From Gnetum montanum (lineage: Eukaryota; Streptophyta; Gnetopsida; Gnetales; Gnetaceae), in contig MNCI01008066.1 in the NCBI GenBank assembly GCA_015680685.1, positions 658,791 to 722,790 of the forward strand: DNA of 64,000 bases, in the 5' to 3' direction. Within the stretch, counting starts at the first letter, position 1, and every line of letters begins with the position of its first letter. Of this stretch, positions 45,890-56,170 are shown piece by piece. The notes below the pieces were generated by a model. The model saw only the letters and a list, made by a program, of their open reading frames with translations, did not search any database and had not been told where the DNA came from. The position numbers were made by a program, and so were the translations under genes.

Positions 45890-46528
45890 TCATTTGAGGC
45901 CCTCAGTTTCTTTTAAGTTTTTGTTTTACACATTTTTGTTAAGCACATTTTTGTTTTACAAATTTCTTTAACTTTTCTTATTTTTTTTTTTGCAACATCG
46001 TTCATACCTTTTCTTTTATTTGTGTGTGTGTTCATCCATTTTGTTAACTTTGTCATTTAATAAGTGCTCCAAAGATGATACGAACTATTTTCTCTTGGTT
46101 ACTAATGTTTGGTTTTTACCTTTAAGTGATAATGTTGATACTAAGGTATGGTTCTTTTGATATGACAGGCAATGAGTCAACATCATCCATGCATCCACAA
46201 ATCTCTATGGTCTCTCTTGGCTTGGAACTGTACAGTCCCTTTCTTCAAAATAATAAGAACTATAAATAAATCAGTGACTAGGCATTTCTCAAACTAAGGA
46301 AGGACTCAAGGATTGAAAAGGGTGTGGCTTCAAGGGAACTTGATGCATTTGTGTTGGCCATTCTCTTGGGTGCTTGGATGTTTTCTTCTTGAGTTTTCTT
46401 ACCATTTTGACGTTACCCAATCATTGGGAAGCTGAGTAAATAAAAATAAAAATAATACATCTTTGCATGGTGTGGTTCTCACGAAAAACATAAAAAAAAT
46501 AGTGAGGATTCAAAGCACACCCCTTAGA
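45890..46528 (+). other. Untranslated 3' part of D, left of the gap
   Basis: T-rich after the last coding frame (TTTTGTTTTACACATTTTTG), then mixed sequence without frames. This replaces the RT and integrase region of an autonomous element. Confidence 0.6.
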
Positions 46529-46575
46529 NNNNNNNNNNNNNNNNNNNNNNNNNNNNNNNNNNNNNNNNNNNNNNN
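46529..46575. other. Assembly gap (47 N)
   Basis: A run of N inside the 3' untranslated part of D. The true length is unknown; neighbouring sequence is non-coding. Confidence 1.
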
Positions 46576-47615
46576 ATTTGGAAGGGAATCTACCAAGTTA
46601 CATTAATCATCAAATACACAAGGGGTTGTACATCACCTTGTTCTTAGGACTCCATTCCATCCTCTTCTTTCCATCATTCTTCTCCATTGTTTACCTCATT
46701 GTCGGTTGTATCATTAGTGTATATTTTGGTTGACGCATTGTTTTATTTGTGGTAAATTCTTGTGGTTAAGACTTTAACTCTTGTTCCAAACGACATTCCT
46801 AGAGCCTACAGACTCTTTGAATGTGGGTTTGTCAAGGCATTAAGGGCATGAGCCTGCTTTGGGGAGGACCCACTAGCATTCCTTTTTGGTGCACCAGTAA
46901 AATTATTTTCCTTAACATTGTTGCAATCAACTCTATTTTGTTCATTTCCATCTTGACATCCATTTCATTGACGTTATAGTTGTCTCTTTTTCTCCATCTT
47001 TCTTATTCCTCTTCTTTCTCCGTTCTATCACTACTGGAGATTTTCTCTTAGTCATGGGGGTCCTAACCCAATTTTTTTGATTTTTTCCTAACCCGTACAC
47101 CTTTGGTAGTCACCATTATTATATCTCTAGAATCCACAATCAGCCATGCCACAACTCAGCCAATGGACCTTTCACCAAAGCAAGGTATCAACTACATTGT
47201 GATTCATTTACCCTAGCTAATATAAGACTATGTTGTGTGTGCGTATGGCAATCATACAACAATGGATTGGATCTGGAGGGAACACTTGGAATGAATCGGT
47301 GCTGAAGCAATTATGCAAGGAACAAGATTGATGGCATGCTTACGAATGGACAACAAAAGGCATAATCCTGGCATTGGTAGCAGTAGACTTCTTCTCTCTT
47401 CTCTCTTCTCTCTCAGCTGCCAAATAAGGCCTGATGTCAAATGTATAAAGTATTCACCCTTGTTGTCGTGAACACCAGTTTTGTCATGTTCTATAATGAT
47501 GATCCGTTCACATATCATCCTATTCACCATTAGTTCCATTCAAGTCAATAATCCCATACCTTCCCAATATTTTGTAAGGAACTCAAGGATGAGTTTTTAT
47601 TCAATCATGGAGGTA
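46576..47615 (+). other. 3' untranslated part and polypurine tract of D
   Basis: Non-coding, and collinear with E (63,090-64,000 reversed): AGGACCCACTAGCATTCC, the ATGGCATGCTTACGAATGGA segment, and CCCATACCTTCCCAATATTTTG. It ends with the purine run ATGGAGGTA (47,607-47,615) against the LTR. Confidence 0.75.
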
Positions 47616-48378
47616 TGATGGGATGCGATATCGCATCCTTCCCTATGATATCGTGTACACGATATTGTAGCATGCCACCAATTCTATAAATAAGAGGTGA
47701 CTCTCCCTTGTTTCTCCATCTAGATCTAGACCTTAGCCAAACTCTTGTCATTTTTCCATTCCAGAGTTAGAATAATTTCCATGTGCCCGTAGTAGGAGTC
47801 CCAAAGTGAACAGATCTTTATTCGAGAAAATATTATACCTAAGCACACGTTTTTGTATGGAAATAAAGACAAACTTTTAGATAAACCTTATAGTGCATGG
47901 ACTAAGCTAAATAGGACTTTAATTAATTTTAAATTTTTAAATGCTTTATTATTTAATTAAATCTCTCTCAACCCTTAACTCCTAGTTAAGTGCATGCAGT
48001 ATGACCACTTCGAGCACATGCATTACGCTTGGTAATCCCAGCAGCGTTGCATTGGTTCAAGGTGTGAAACGGCAAGTGGGAACGGATACTACTGTTAGGG
48101 TAATTAAAGCTTAGTTAGTTAAATTTAGTTACTTAGTCTCTTCACCCTTTCCCTCATTAGCATAGGTGATAAAAGAGAAAAGATATAACAATCATATACC
48201 TCAAGTTCACTTAACCATACAACTGTGACAAATAACAGTGAGCTTAGGAAGACAACGACTGATTAACCTTTGGTGTTCCATAAGGCGTGTAGGCACTTAG
48301 TCTGTGGAGTTTGACCAGATCGCGTGTGTAATGCTCGTATTCGTATGGTTGAGTGTAGGGGTACCTCGCCACTCATCA
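47616..48378 (+). repeat. 3' LTR of element D
   Basis: TGATGGGATG to CACTCATCA, 763 bases, closely similar to the 5' LTR over its whole length. It is followed directly by CTACC. Confidence 0.9.
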
Positions 48379-48383
48379 CTACC

Positions 48384-49700
48384 TTTGCAAATAAAAATTC
48401 ATCTACGAATAGCTCTAAACATGCTCTTTTATTAACACCCTTATCACATCATAACTAAGATAAGTAATCAAAAATGATATTCTTAGTGTCCTTTCTATCT
48501 ATCATTGTAAGATTAAATTCATGCAAGATGATGAGCCATCATATAATACAAGGGCTAACTAATAGCTTTTTCATAAAAAAGATTATATCATTATGGTCAA
48601 TATGTACATAAACAAAATAATCAAGTACATAGTTTCTTAACTTTTTAAGCATGTACACCATTACTATTAACTTCTTTTCTATGACATTGTAATTAAGTTG
48701 TTCTCCTATTATACTTTGACTTATGTAGTGGATATAAAATAGATATTTTTAATTATCTAATAGCATAAGTACAATTTCCAATGCATAGTTAGATGTTTCT
48801 ATTATAATGTGAAAAGGCTTCAACCAATCTAGTGCCTAAAGAATAGAGGCTTTCATCAATTTTTTCTTAAGAAGTTCAAAAGCTTTTTCAAAATTCTCCA
48901 TCCAAATGAACTGTGCATCTTTCTTGGTTAACTCTAATAGCAATTTTTCTATCTTGGAAAGTTTCTTGATAAATCTCCTATAATACCCAGTGTGACCAAG
49001 AAATAATCTAACATACTTGGCTATTTATGGTAGCTAAGTGATTTCTCATATAATCTTTATTTTATTATGGTTCACTTCTATTCCTTTTTTCTAAAATTTT
49101 ATGTCCTAGAAATGTATCTTCTTAGATCATCAGATGGCTCTTTTGCTAGTTCAACTTAAGGTTTCAACATATCATTTGAGCACTTATTTAAGCTAGTCCA
49201 AGGCTTTTTCAAGATTACAATCACATGTGGAGAAATCATCCATGAATACTTCCACAACATTGCCTATCTATTTCTAGAATATGCTAAGAACTAGTCTTTA
49301 GAATGTTACAAGAGTAATGCAAAGATAAAATGACATATTTTTCTATGCAAATGTCCTCCACGTGCATGTAAAAGTGATCTTTTACTAATCATCTACAGTG
49401 ATCCTAATCTAATTATTCCCATCATATTAGTCTAGAAAACTATAATATAGGTGTCCTACTATTATATCTAATACTTAATTAATAAAGAAAAAAGGAAATG
49501 ATCTTTAAATGTAACCACATTCAATAGTCTAAAGTCTATACAAACCCTCCACTTGTTATTATTATTTGGGATAATTACAAGTGGTATGATCCATTCACTA
49601 CTTATAAACAAATAGATTAATCCTACCTTTAGCAATTTCTCAAGCTCTTACTTGAAAACTTCTTTTAATTTAGGATTCAATATTCGTTGTGGTTGGCATC
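48384..49700 (-). pseudogene. Reverse transcriptase and RNase H, Athila-like element H
   Basis: Read leftwards from about 49,690: NPKLKEVFKQELEKLLKVGL, EWIIPLVII, WRVCIDFRLLN (in part), KDHFP, then the catalytic box VEVFMDDFSTCDCNLEKALD near 49,225-49,285 and a decayed thumb and RNase H part to 48,384. FMDDFS in place of YVDD is the form usual in Athila-type gypsy elements. Stops and frameshifts are frequent. RNase H is only faintly legible. The pol continues at 41,615 on the other side of D. Confidence 0.8.
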
Positions 49701-50149
49701 ATGATTTTATATATGGATCTATGTAAATGCAATGTTGATACATGTGTGTGTAGGTAACTTTCTGGCCATTTCATGGAGCAAACTTTATAAGGTTGTAGCA
49801 CTGGAAGTAAATTATTACTAAACAGAAAGAAGCACTTATGATTGAAAAAAGATTCCATGCTAAAAGAAGAGAGTATTTCTAAAGAGCTATGGAGGTATTA
49901 AAGCTTGAACAATGGTTTATGTTCCTTCAAGCATTTTTAGATGCCTGTGCAATAAGCTCAAAAAGATCCTTGGAATAATAGCTTTCGTAGATTATAAAAT
50001 CTAGTTGAATGAACAAGATTAACTTATTACTTTAAAATAAAAGCTTCAATTTCACTTCCTTTTTGGCTTTAGCACATAACCTATTATTTAATTAAATTCC
50101 TAAAATTGCAAAAAGAAAAATATGACCTATGCTAAGGATACTGGAACTA

Positions 50150-50340
50150 GAAACTATTTTAGCTATGAAAAACCTTGTGAAAAACAAGTTTCATTGCACT
50201 CAACTTTAAACCTAACACTCCCATTAGCTATAGTCAATTTCACTTTTGTTCTCACAATTAGCTCCTTATAATAAGGATCTAGGATTATGAAGGTAGAGAA
50301 GACTTAGAAAATATATTTAAGCTCTAAAAAAGAAAGGAAA
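50150..50340 (-). pseudogene. Possible protease remnant of element H
   Basis: The minus strand reads FSTFIILDPYYKELIVRTKV then KLTIANGSVRFKVE. The second half resembles the 'alidvxxGkltlrvg' segment following the protease active site of Athila elements. The catalytic triad is not visible. The position, just 5' of H's RT, fits. Confidence 0.4.
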
Positions 50341-50619
50341 GGAAGCTTCATAAGTCATTATCAATGTATCCAACTTATTAGAAGTGTTATGACCACAATG
50401 GCTTGAAGAATAGCATAGCATAAATACCTCGGCCTCACAAGCTATTTCAATGAAGCTTTGGTATGGAAACTCTAGATAAATGATGAAAAGTCTAAGTTGC
50501 AATATTACATGTAATGAGTAAAAACATCTCATAAGCTTTTTGGGATTGGTCCAATAAAGATATTTTGAGCATTTGCAGATTCTCATTTGGATGAGATTCA
50601 ACCATTTAGGTGCTTAAAA

Positions 50620-51560
50620 GCTCATCTTGATCTTTTGATGCCACATTAGCTTTGCCACATATTAGCTTTCCACATCATCTTCTCTTCACATTAGCATACT
50701 ATTGAGCCTATACATAAGAATGATTTTTGCTGCTACAAATCCATTCTACCATGTGGCACGCTATCATGTTAGCATCTAGATTGAGCTCATTGTTTATATT
50801 CAGATGAATTTTCAGCCTCTTCCATGTCATCCTTTGTTCATGTTAGCATAACATTGGCATAACATTAGTAGTGCCACATCAAAAACTAGAGGAATCACAT
50901 TTTTCATCTAGATGGATTTCGCTTCATCTGCAACATCATCTTCTACAAACATCATCATGACATTACCATATGCCACATTAGCATGAGGCCAAGTTAGTGT
51001 ACCATATCAGCATTGCCACATTAGCTTTTTTCATGTCATCATGATGTTAGCAAGCTACCATGTCAACTTCTAGAGGTGGCTCGTAAGGATGATTAATAGC
51101 GCAATGAATATGTTCTATCACATTAACAAATGCCACATTAGCATGAATTTTGTGCCACATTAGCTCATAGAACTACTTCATGAAGTAGAAATTCAGACCT
51201 ACAAGTTTATTCTACCATGTCATCAATGCCATGATGACTTTGCTACTTTAGCTTCTTACTACATCAGCTTTTCGAGCTCGTTTAAAGGATGAAATTTCTC
51301 ATTGATAAACTAGCTCTACCACATAAGCTATGACACATCGACGTATGTCACAACAACATCAATGACATCATCATGACATCAACACTATGCCATGTTAGCA
51401 TGCATAACCATCTTGTGAAGATAAAATTCAACTTCATGAACTAGTTCTATCACCTCAACATAACACCACGTCATCACCATCACATCAATAACCTACCACA
51501 TCAACACATAGAGCTCATTCATCATGCCACATTCTAGCCTCATTAAAGAGCACATGGGGC
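50620..51560. repeat. GCCACATTAGCAT word array
   Basis: At least nine variants of ATGCCACATTAGCATG lie among CATCATCATGACATTA-type filler, for example at 50,640, 50,970, 51,013, 51,127 and 51,393. Degenerate, without a fixed period. It precedes the 104-base repeats and a TATA box, so it may be part of the U3 of a plus-strand LTR. Confidence 0.65.
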
Positions 51561-51745
51561 TCAATGCATTGAATCAAATCATTAAAAAGTGTGCTATTAC
51601 AAGAAGTTACTCAGTAGTTAGAAATTAAATAGCTTTAAAACTAAATTCAATGAACCATGCTCTCTTAAGAGAATGGGATTATCAGTAAAGGAGCTCAAAA
51701 TGTGGAGGATTTGTAGGATATTTCTCCCACATCCTACATGAATAG

Positions 51746-52057
51746 GACACTTGGCAACTATAGCATTTAATTTCTATTGTAGTTTTAATTAAATTCTTAT
51801 AGTGGTTATAACTAATTTAATTTCCCATGATGTTGTAACTACCAAATAGGACACTTGGCAACTATAGTATTTAATGTATATGGTAGTTGTAACTAAATTT
51901 CTATAATGGTTGTAACTATTTTAATTTTCCATGATGTTGTAACTACTGAACATGACACTTGGCAACTATAGTATTTAATTTCTATGGTAGTTGTAACTAA
52001 ATTATTGTAGTGGTTGTAACTAATTTAATTTTCCATGATGTTGTAACTACCAAGAAT
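51746..52057 (+). repeat. Three 104-base tandem repeats
   Basis: Units begin GACACTTGGCAACTATAG at 51,746, 51,850 and 51,954, all ending with TTCCATGATGTTGTAACTAC. The period is 104 bases in both steps. No frame. A TATA box follows at once. Confidence 0.95.
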
Positions 52058-52058
52058 C

Positions 52059-52078
52059 CACTATAAAAAGAGCTCCAA
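52059..52078 (+). promoter_or_regulatory. Candidate LTR promoter (TATA box)
   Basis: CCACTATAAAAAGAGCTCC directly follows the 104-base repeats. The region 51,695-51,745 begins TGTAGGATATTTCTCCCACA, a plausible LTR start. This suggests an LTR on the plus strand whose U3 carries the repeats. Confidence 0.55.
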
Positions 52079-53149
52079 GGGTAGAATGAAAAGGGGAAAG
52101 AACTTGAAAAAAATATTAAAAATTACTTGTAAGAATGGGTTGCTAATTGCATCATTCATTCAATTGGTTTTTTTAAATCCTATGAGTTCTTTTCTTCTCA
52201 TTTTATCTTAGTTGCTTAGATAGTAGTTTAGATAGTGTTGTGCTTGGAATTTAATTTTGGAATTTTCTGATTTCTCTTATAGTTCTATTTTCTCACAATT
52301 CTAGACTTCTATTAGTTAGCCATGTAAGAGCTTATATTTTCCTTTGAAAAGCATCTTGAGAAATTAATAGTAATGTCTTTATGAATTTTCTTGGTTGAGT
52401 CTAGAGGGTCTAGAAAATCTTTGATAATTTGAGCTAACTTGAAATAGCTTCAATTATAAAGTTTTTTCATCATGTTCAATCTTGAAATTGTTATACCTTT
52501 TTAAATAGCTTTATTATTGCAATTCTTGACAACTATTAACTAGTCATATAATAGCTTGTATTTCATCTTTTACAAAGTTTTTTGGTAGTTTAATATGAGT
52601 GTCTTTTATGAAATTTCTTGATGAGCTCATAGGATTTGTACAATTTGTAACACTTTGAATTGAATTGAAATAGCTTTATTTAGAAGTGTTTCCTCATGTT
52701 CATTTTATCTCACTTAAATGTTTGAGATTCTACAAAAATCTGACTTCCTTCTTCTTTTCTTTTAAAATCCATTGAATCTCACTCTATTTCTATTTTTCTT
52801 GTGGACTTTTCTATCTAGGGAAAACTAAGAGTAGATTTTTGTAGAATTGTGCTTAAGCATTTCAATGAAATTTTATTTCTTTCAAGGCATGTACTATAGG
52901 GAATATATAAACTACGTTACTAGACAAAATAGGAATCTTTACTAACTCACAATATTCAACAAGGTTAGAAAAATTTTTGTTATAATGGCCAATTATAGTT
53001 TCATACGCTAACCCAAGCATTTCAACAATCATAACAGCAAATACACATTTACACTTAGTTCTCTGTATTACCACTAAGTTTATTTGGAGGTATCTAGGCC
53101 TTGGTGTTTTCCAGAGACCAAAAAACACCTAAACTCATGTTTGAAGGAA
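52079..53149. other. Unassigned; open frame at 52,862-53,128 (-) not recognised
   Basis: AT-rich. The minus frame reads FFGLWKTPRPRYLQINLVVI then GLAYETIIGHYNKNFSNLVE; I recognise no family. Near 52,330-52,690 two related blocks recur (TAGTTAGCCATGTAAGAGCT / AACTAGTCATATAATAGCTT), a possible old duplication. Confidence 0.35.
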
Positions 53150-53540
53150 CACCTTCATTTTTTGTGATTCTAATTGCAAGACTGAAGAAAACATTGGTGG
53201 TTCCAAATGATCACCAACAATGTGGATCTATTCCTTTAATTTCATCATAAGACCATATGAAGACTATATGCCATTATTAATCACCTTAATCATTTTCTTC
53301 TTTTGTTCCTCTATAAAATTGACATTAATAATCACTAATTTTTCATTATTTAAAAATACATATTCAAGTGAGTCTAGTAATGTCATCAACTCTATAAGCT
53401 CCAGTTTAATATTTTCTAGGATTTCTAGCTTTTCTCAATTCATGTTTTATTCTTTTTTATATCTTGTCTAGAAAATTTGCCTTTTTACTAATTCTATTTT
53501 ATTCATTTCATCTATGTAGGTACTTTGTGAGTTTCTCAAT
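53150..53540 (-). pseudogene. Pre-RT segment of another Athila-like pol
   Basis: The minus strand contains KLELIELMTLLDSLEYVFLN, then INVNFIEEQKKKMIKVI. Athila-type polyproteins have 'ELKxLPxHLKYxFLGxNxxxPVIISxxLxxxQExxLLxVL' between protease and RT; order and spacing agree. It is a different copy from H, whose RT lies at 49 kb. No RT motif follows. Confidence 0.5.
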
Positions 53541-54829
53541 AGGTTTCATGCATATTTTAAATTTATACTCTTCTTCAATTATTAACTACCAAGTGTCTTT
53601 TTGGTAGTGGCAATTGCATACAAGAATTTTGTATATACATGTTTTTTGTATGTGATTTTCATACTAGAATTTTTCTTTGTTTAATTGTCCAAAGTTTTTG
53701 CATGTAGTTACACCCAGCATCATTGTACATAATGCATAGAACTATTTATTTTTGAATTGTTTTCCTTTCATCCTTCTTAGAAATTTTGAAGGATATATCC
53801 CTAAATCCAAGCTTAGAATTGATCGTACTAAGCCATATTCTCCCCCTAATGATCAAGAACTCTCCTTTCTTTTAACCCATGTAGAGAACCTAGAAATCAA
53901 CTAGGTATGACCAACTACTGATAATGATCACTACATCATCTACCTACCCTAGTGGGACTATGACTGACTAATCTACAAGCTTCAATCAAATATTACATTT
54001 CTTTAATGGTGATAGGTTCTAAGCTTTATACATATCTTAAAAGAAGATATTTACTTGAGAACCTAATTCTATGAATGCTTTACATCGTGCATTTCTGACT
54101 ATTTATAGATATATTAGTGAGCTTTCTAGATCAATTCTTTTCTAAGATAGCATTATTACTTTGATTTAATCGATTACTACCTAGGTCAGCATGATAGTTT
54201 GAATGTTTATGCTCTAATTTGAAATAAGCATGTGTTCTTTTGAATAACTTAGAGATGTAGAAACTAAGGTTGATGTTATAGTGATAGTCTCTTGCTTCTA
54301 TTGAGATGGACTTGTAGACTTACTAGCTATCTCTAGAATGATCCTAAAGAAAAGACATTTCTAACATTTGCATTCATAATTGCTAGTAGTATCATATATT
54401 TATGTGTTCATGGGTCATGTTGCATTCTTCTATTTAGGTTGAGCTAGGAACTTGCATTGGTAATGGAAAAACTAGATGTAGTGGATTATAAGACTATTGA
54501 GAATGTGGTTGATGTGGTATGTAAGAAGGTGATTTGGGATGGTTGATGTGGTATGTAAGAAGATGATTTCCAATGTAAAATTTATGTTTTGTGGTACTCT
54601 AGTGAGTAATAGTGGTAAGAAACATGAGTAGTAGTAATCCTTGATGAAATAGGCTACTAGACATAGTATCCATATATATATATATCCAATTATCTATACA
54701 GATATTGTTGCCTTACTAGTGGCATCCCCCATGTCTATGGATTTTTCCACTACTAACAATATTGCTTCTAAAACTAAGGATAAGTCCTACTTTAATAGTA
54801 TAATTATTGTTGATAATTCTAGTGGTAAT
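53541..54829. other. Unassigned region, probably decayed 3' part of G
   Basis: Proline/tyrosine-rich remains on the minus strand down to about 54,400 fit the linker of D-like elements. A 34-base duplication (GGTTGATGTGGTATGTAAGA at 54,507 and 54,541) and a short (TA)n run near 54,672-54,685 occur. The rest is AT-rich without motif. Confidence 0.35.
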
Positions 54830-56170
54830 TGTCTCACAAGTAAGATAATCTCCTAGGAATTTATTTCTTAACAAATTCTTGATTTAGTACATATGTTCAT
54901 GATTCCTATAGGTGGATCATTAAAAGATAACATTCTTTAGAATGTTCATATTGGCATAGGTTACACCCATCATCATCTTCTAAACTAGAATCAACAACTT
55001 TTTACATAAGAGTAGCTTTCCCTTTATACTTATTTATGTCATTTCCCATTTCATTCTTTTTCTTCTTTTCCTTTTCTTTGTCATTTTATTTGGTTAGTAC
55101 TTGTTCATTTTTTCCTTCTACTACTTCTAATATTATTATAAATTTTTCATCTATGAAATCCCAGATCCTCTCAACTTGTGTTGCAATATTAGAGATATGC
55201 TTTTAAATTGGAAAAGCTTTTCTTTGTATCACTTCTTCCATAGAATCTTCTTCTTGTGTGTCATAGATCTAAACATATCTTTTATGAAAAGCTAAATTCC
55301 TATTATATTCCTCTATTGATTCTCATTTCTTGAATTCTTCCTCTTCTCTTGTCACTCAATCAATTATTCTCTAAATTTGTTGGGCTCTCATTTTATATAT
55401 TTTTCTCTAAGTACAAACATCAAGAGTCTCCCTTGTCTTGCTACTTAACTCATTGATTATATGCCTAAGTTATTCCTTTTGAGAGAGACCACGTCATGGG
55501 AATCTATGTAAGAGTGAGTGATATCTACTTATGGCTAAATTAAGGGACTCATGAGTCCCTTGTCTTCATCATTAAATTTGTTTTCTCAGGTTTAACACTT
55601 TCAAGTAAATCTGGTATTTGTCATTAAAGAGTTCTAGAATTTTTTTCCAACTTCAAGTGAAGTCTAGCTATAAGGACTGATACCAAATTTTAGCTTCTTT
55701 AATCATTGTTATTAGAAATAACTTAAATTTCTACCAATTCTTTTCAATTTTTTGAAGTACATAGACATCATGAAAGGCTTGTAGGTGATGTTTTGGATTA
55801 GCATGATAACCTTCCTCAAATTTTAGAAAGTTATTCATATCAAGTTTTTTGATGTGACTATATTTTTAATGCCTTGTTAGAATACATACAATCTCATTAA
55901 TATTTATCATGCTCCTAGTGGCTAGTAGGGGTTCATCATAATCTCCAATTCATCATTATCTTTGTTGTAATAGTGATTGTTCCTTTGATACTCTTCATTG
56001 TTTCTTCTCCTCTACCTTCTTTCTCTTTCTTTGTCTTCATCTTCATCTTCATCATGATTTTTATCTCTTTCATAGTATTTTTGTTGATATTTATTTGCAT
56101 CTCCACCAACTAGTCCATCTCAATCCCTTCATAAAGATTTTCTTTCATATCCATGCTCATTTTGTCAAAC
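54830..56170 (-). pseudogene. Gag of element G (D family)
   Basis: Read leftwards: EPLLATRSM, KKLDMNNFLKFEEGYHANPK, HHLQAFHDVYVLQ (about 55,740-55,930), then a broken core, RHIINELSSKTRETLD-like residues in mixed frames (55,390-55,470), ESIEEYN, and near 54,810-54,850 a decayed zinc knuckle CNLCQYEHSKEC. It matches D in order. Protease is not legible. Its leader side (right) is the tandem triplication. Confidence 0.75.

Larger units (their letters stand above)
41621..48378 (+). mobile_element. Complete LTR retrotransposon D (gag-protease only)
   Basis: A full insertion of 6,758 bases including a 47-base assembly gap. It has paired LTRs (786 and 763 bases), a tRNA-Asp-type primer site, gag, aspartic protease, a 1.6 kb untranslated 3' part, a polypurine tract, and perfect CTACC duplications. 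No RT, RNase H or integrase motif lies between the protease (ending near 45,650) and the 3' LTR, so it could only have moved with enzymes supplied by another element. Tat/Athila relationship follows from the primer site and gag type. It is inserted in the opposite orientation into the pol of H. Confidence 0.9.

Noticed and set aside
47252-47539. A minus-strand frame, with a similar one at 63,087-63,362
   Set aside because: They fall in homologous untranslated 3' parts of D and E, but on opposite strands relative to the elements, and are not conserved in length or product.
50317-50601. A 94-codon minus-strand frame
   Set aside because: It lies near the expected protease region of H, but shows no protease motif; I could not assign it.
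54670-54686. Short (TA)n run
   Set aside because: Only about seven units, ordinary for AT-rich plant DNA.
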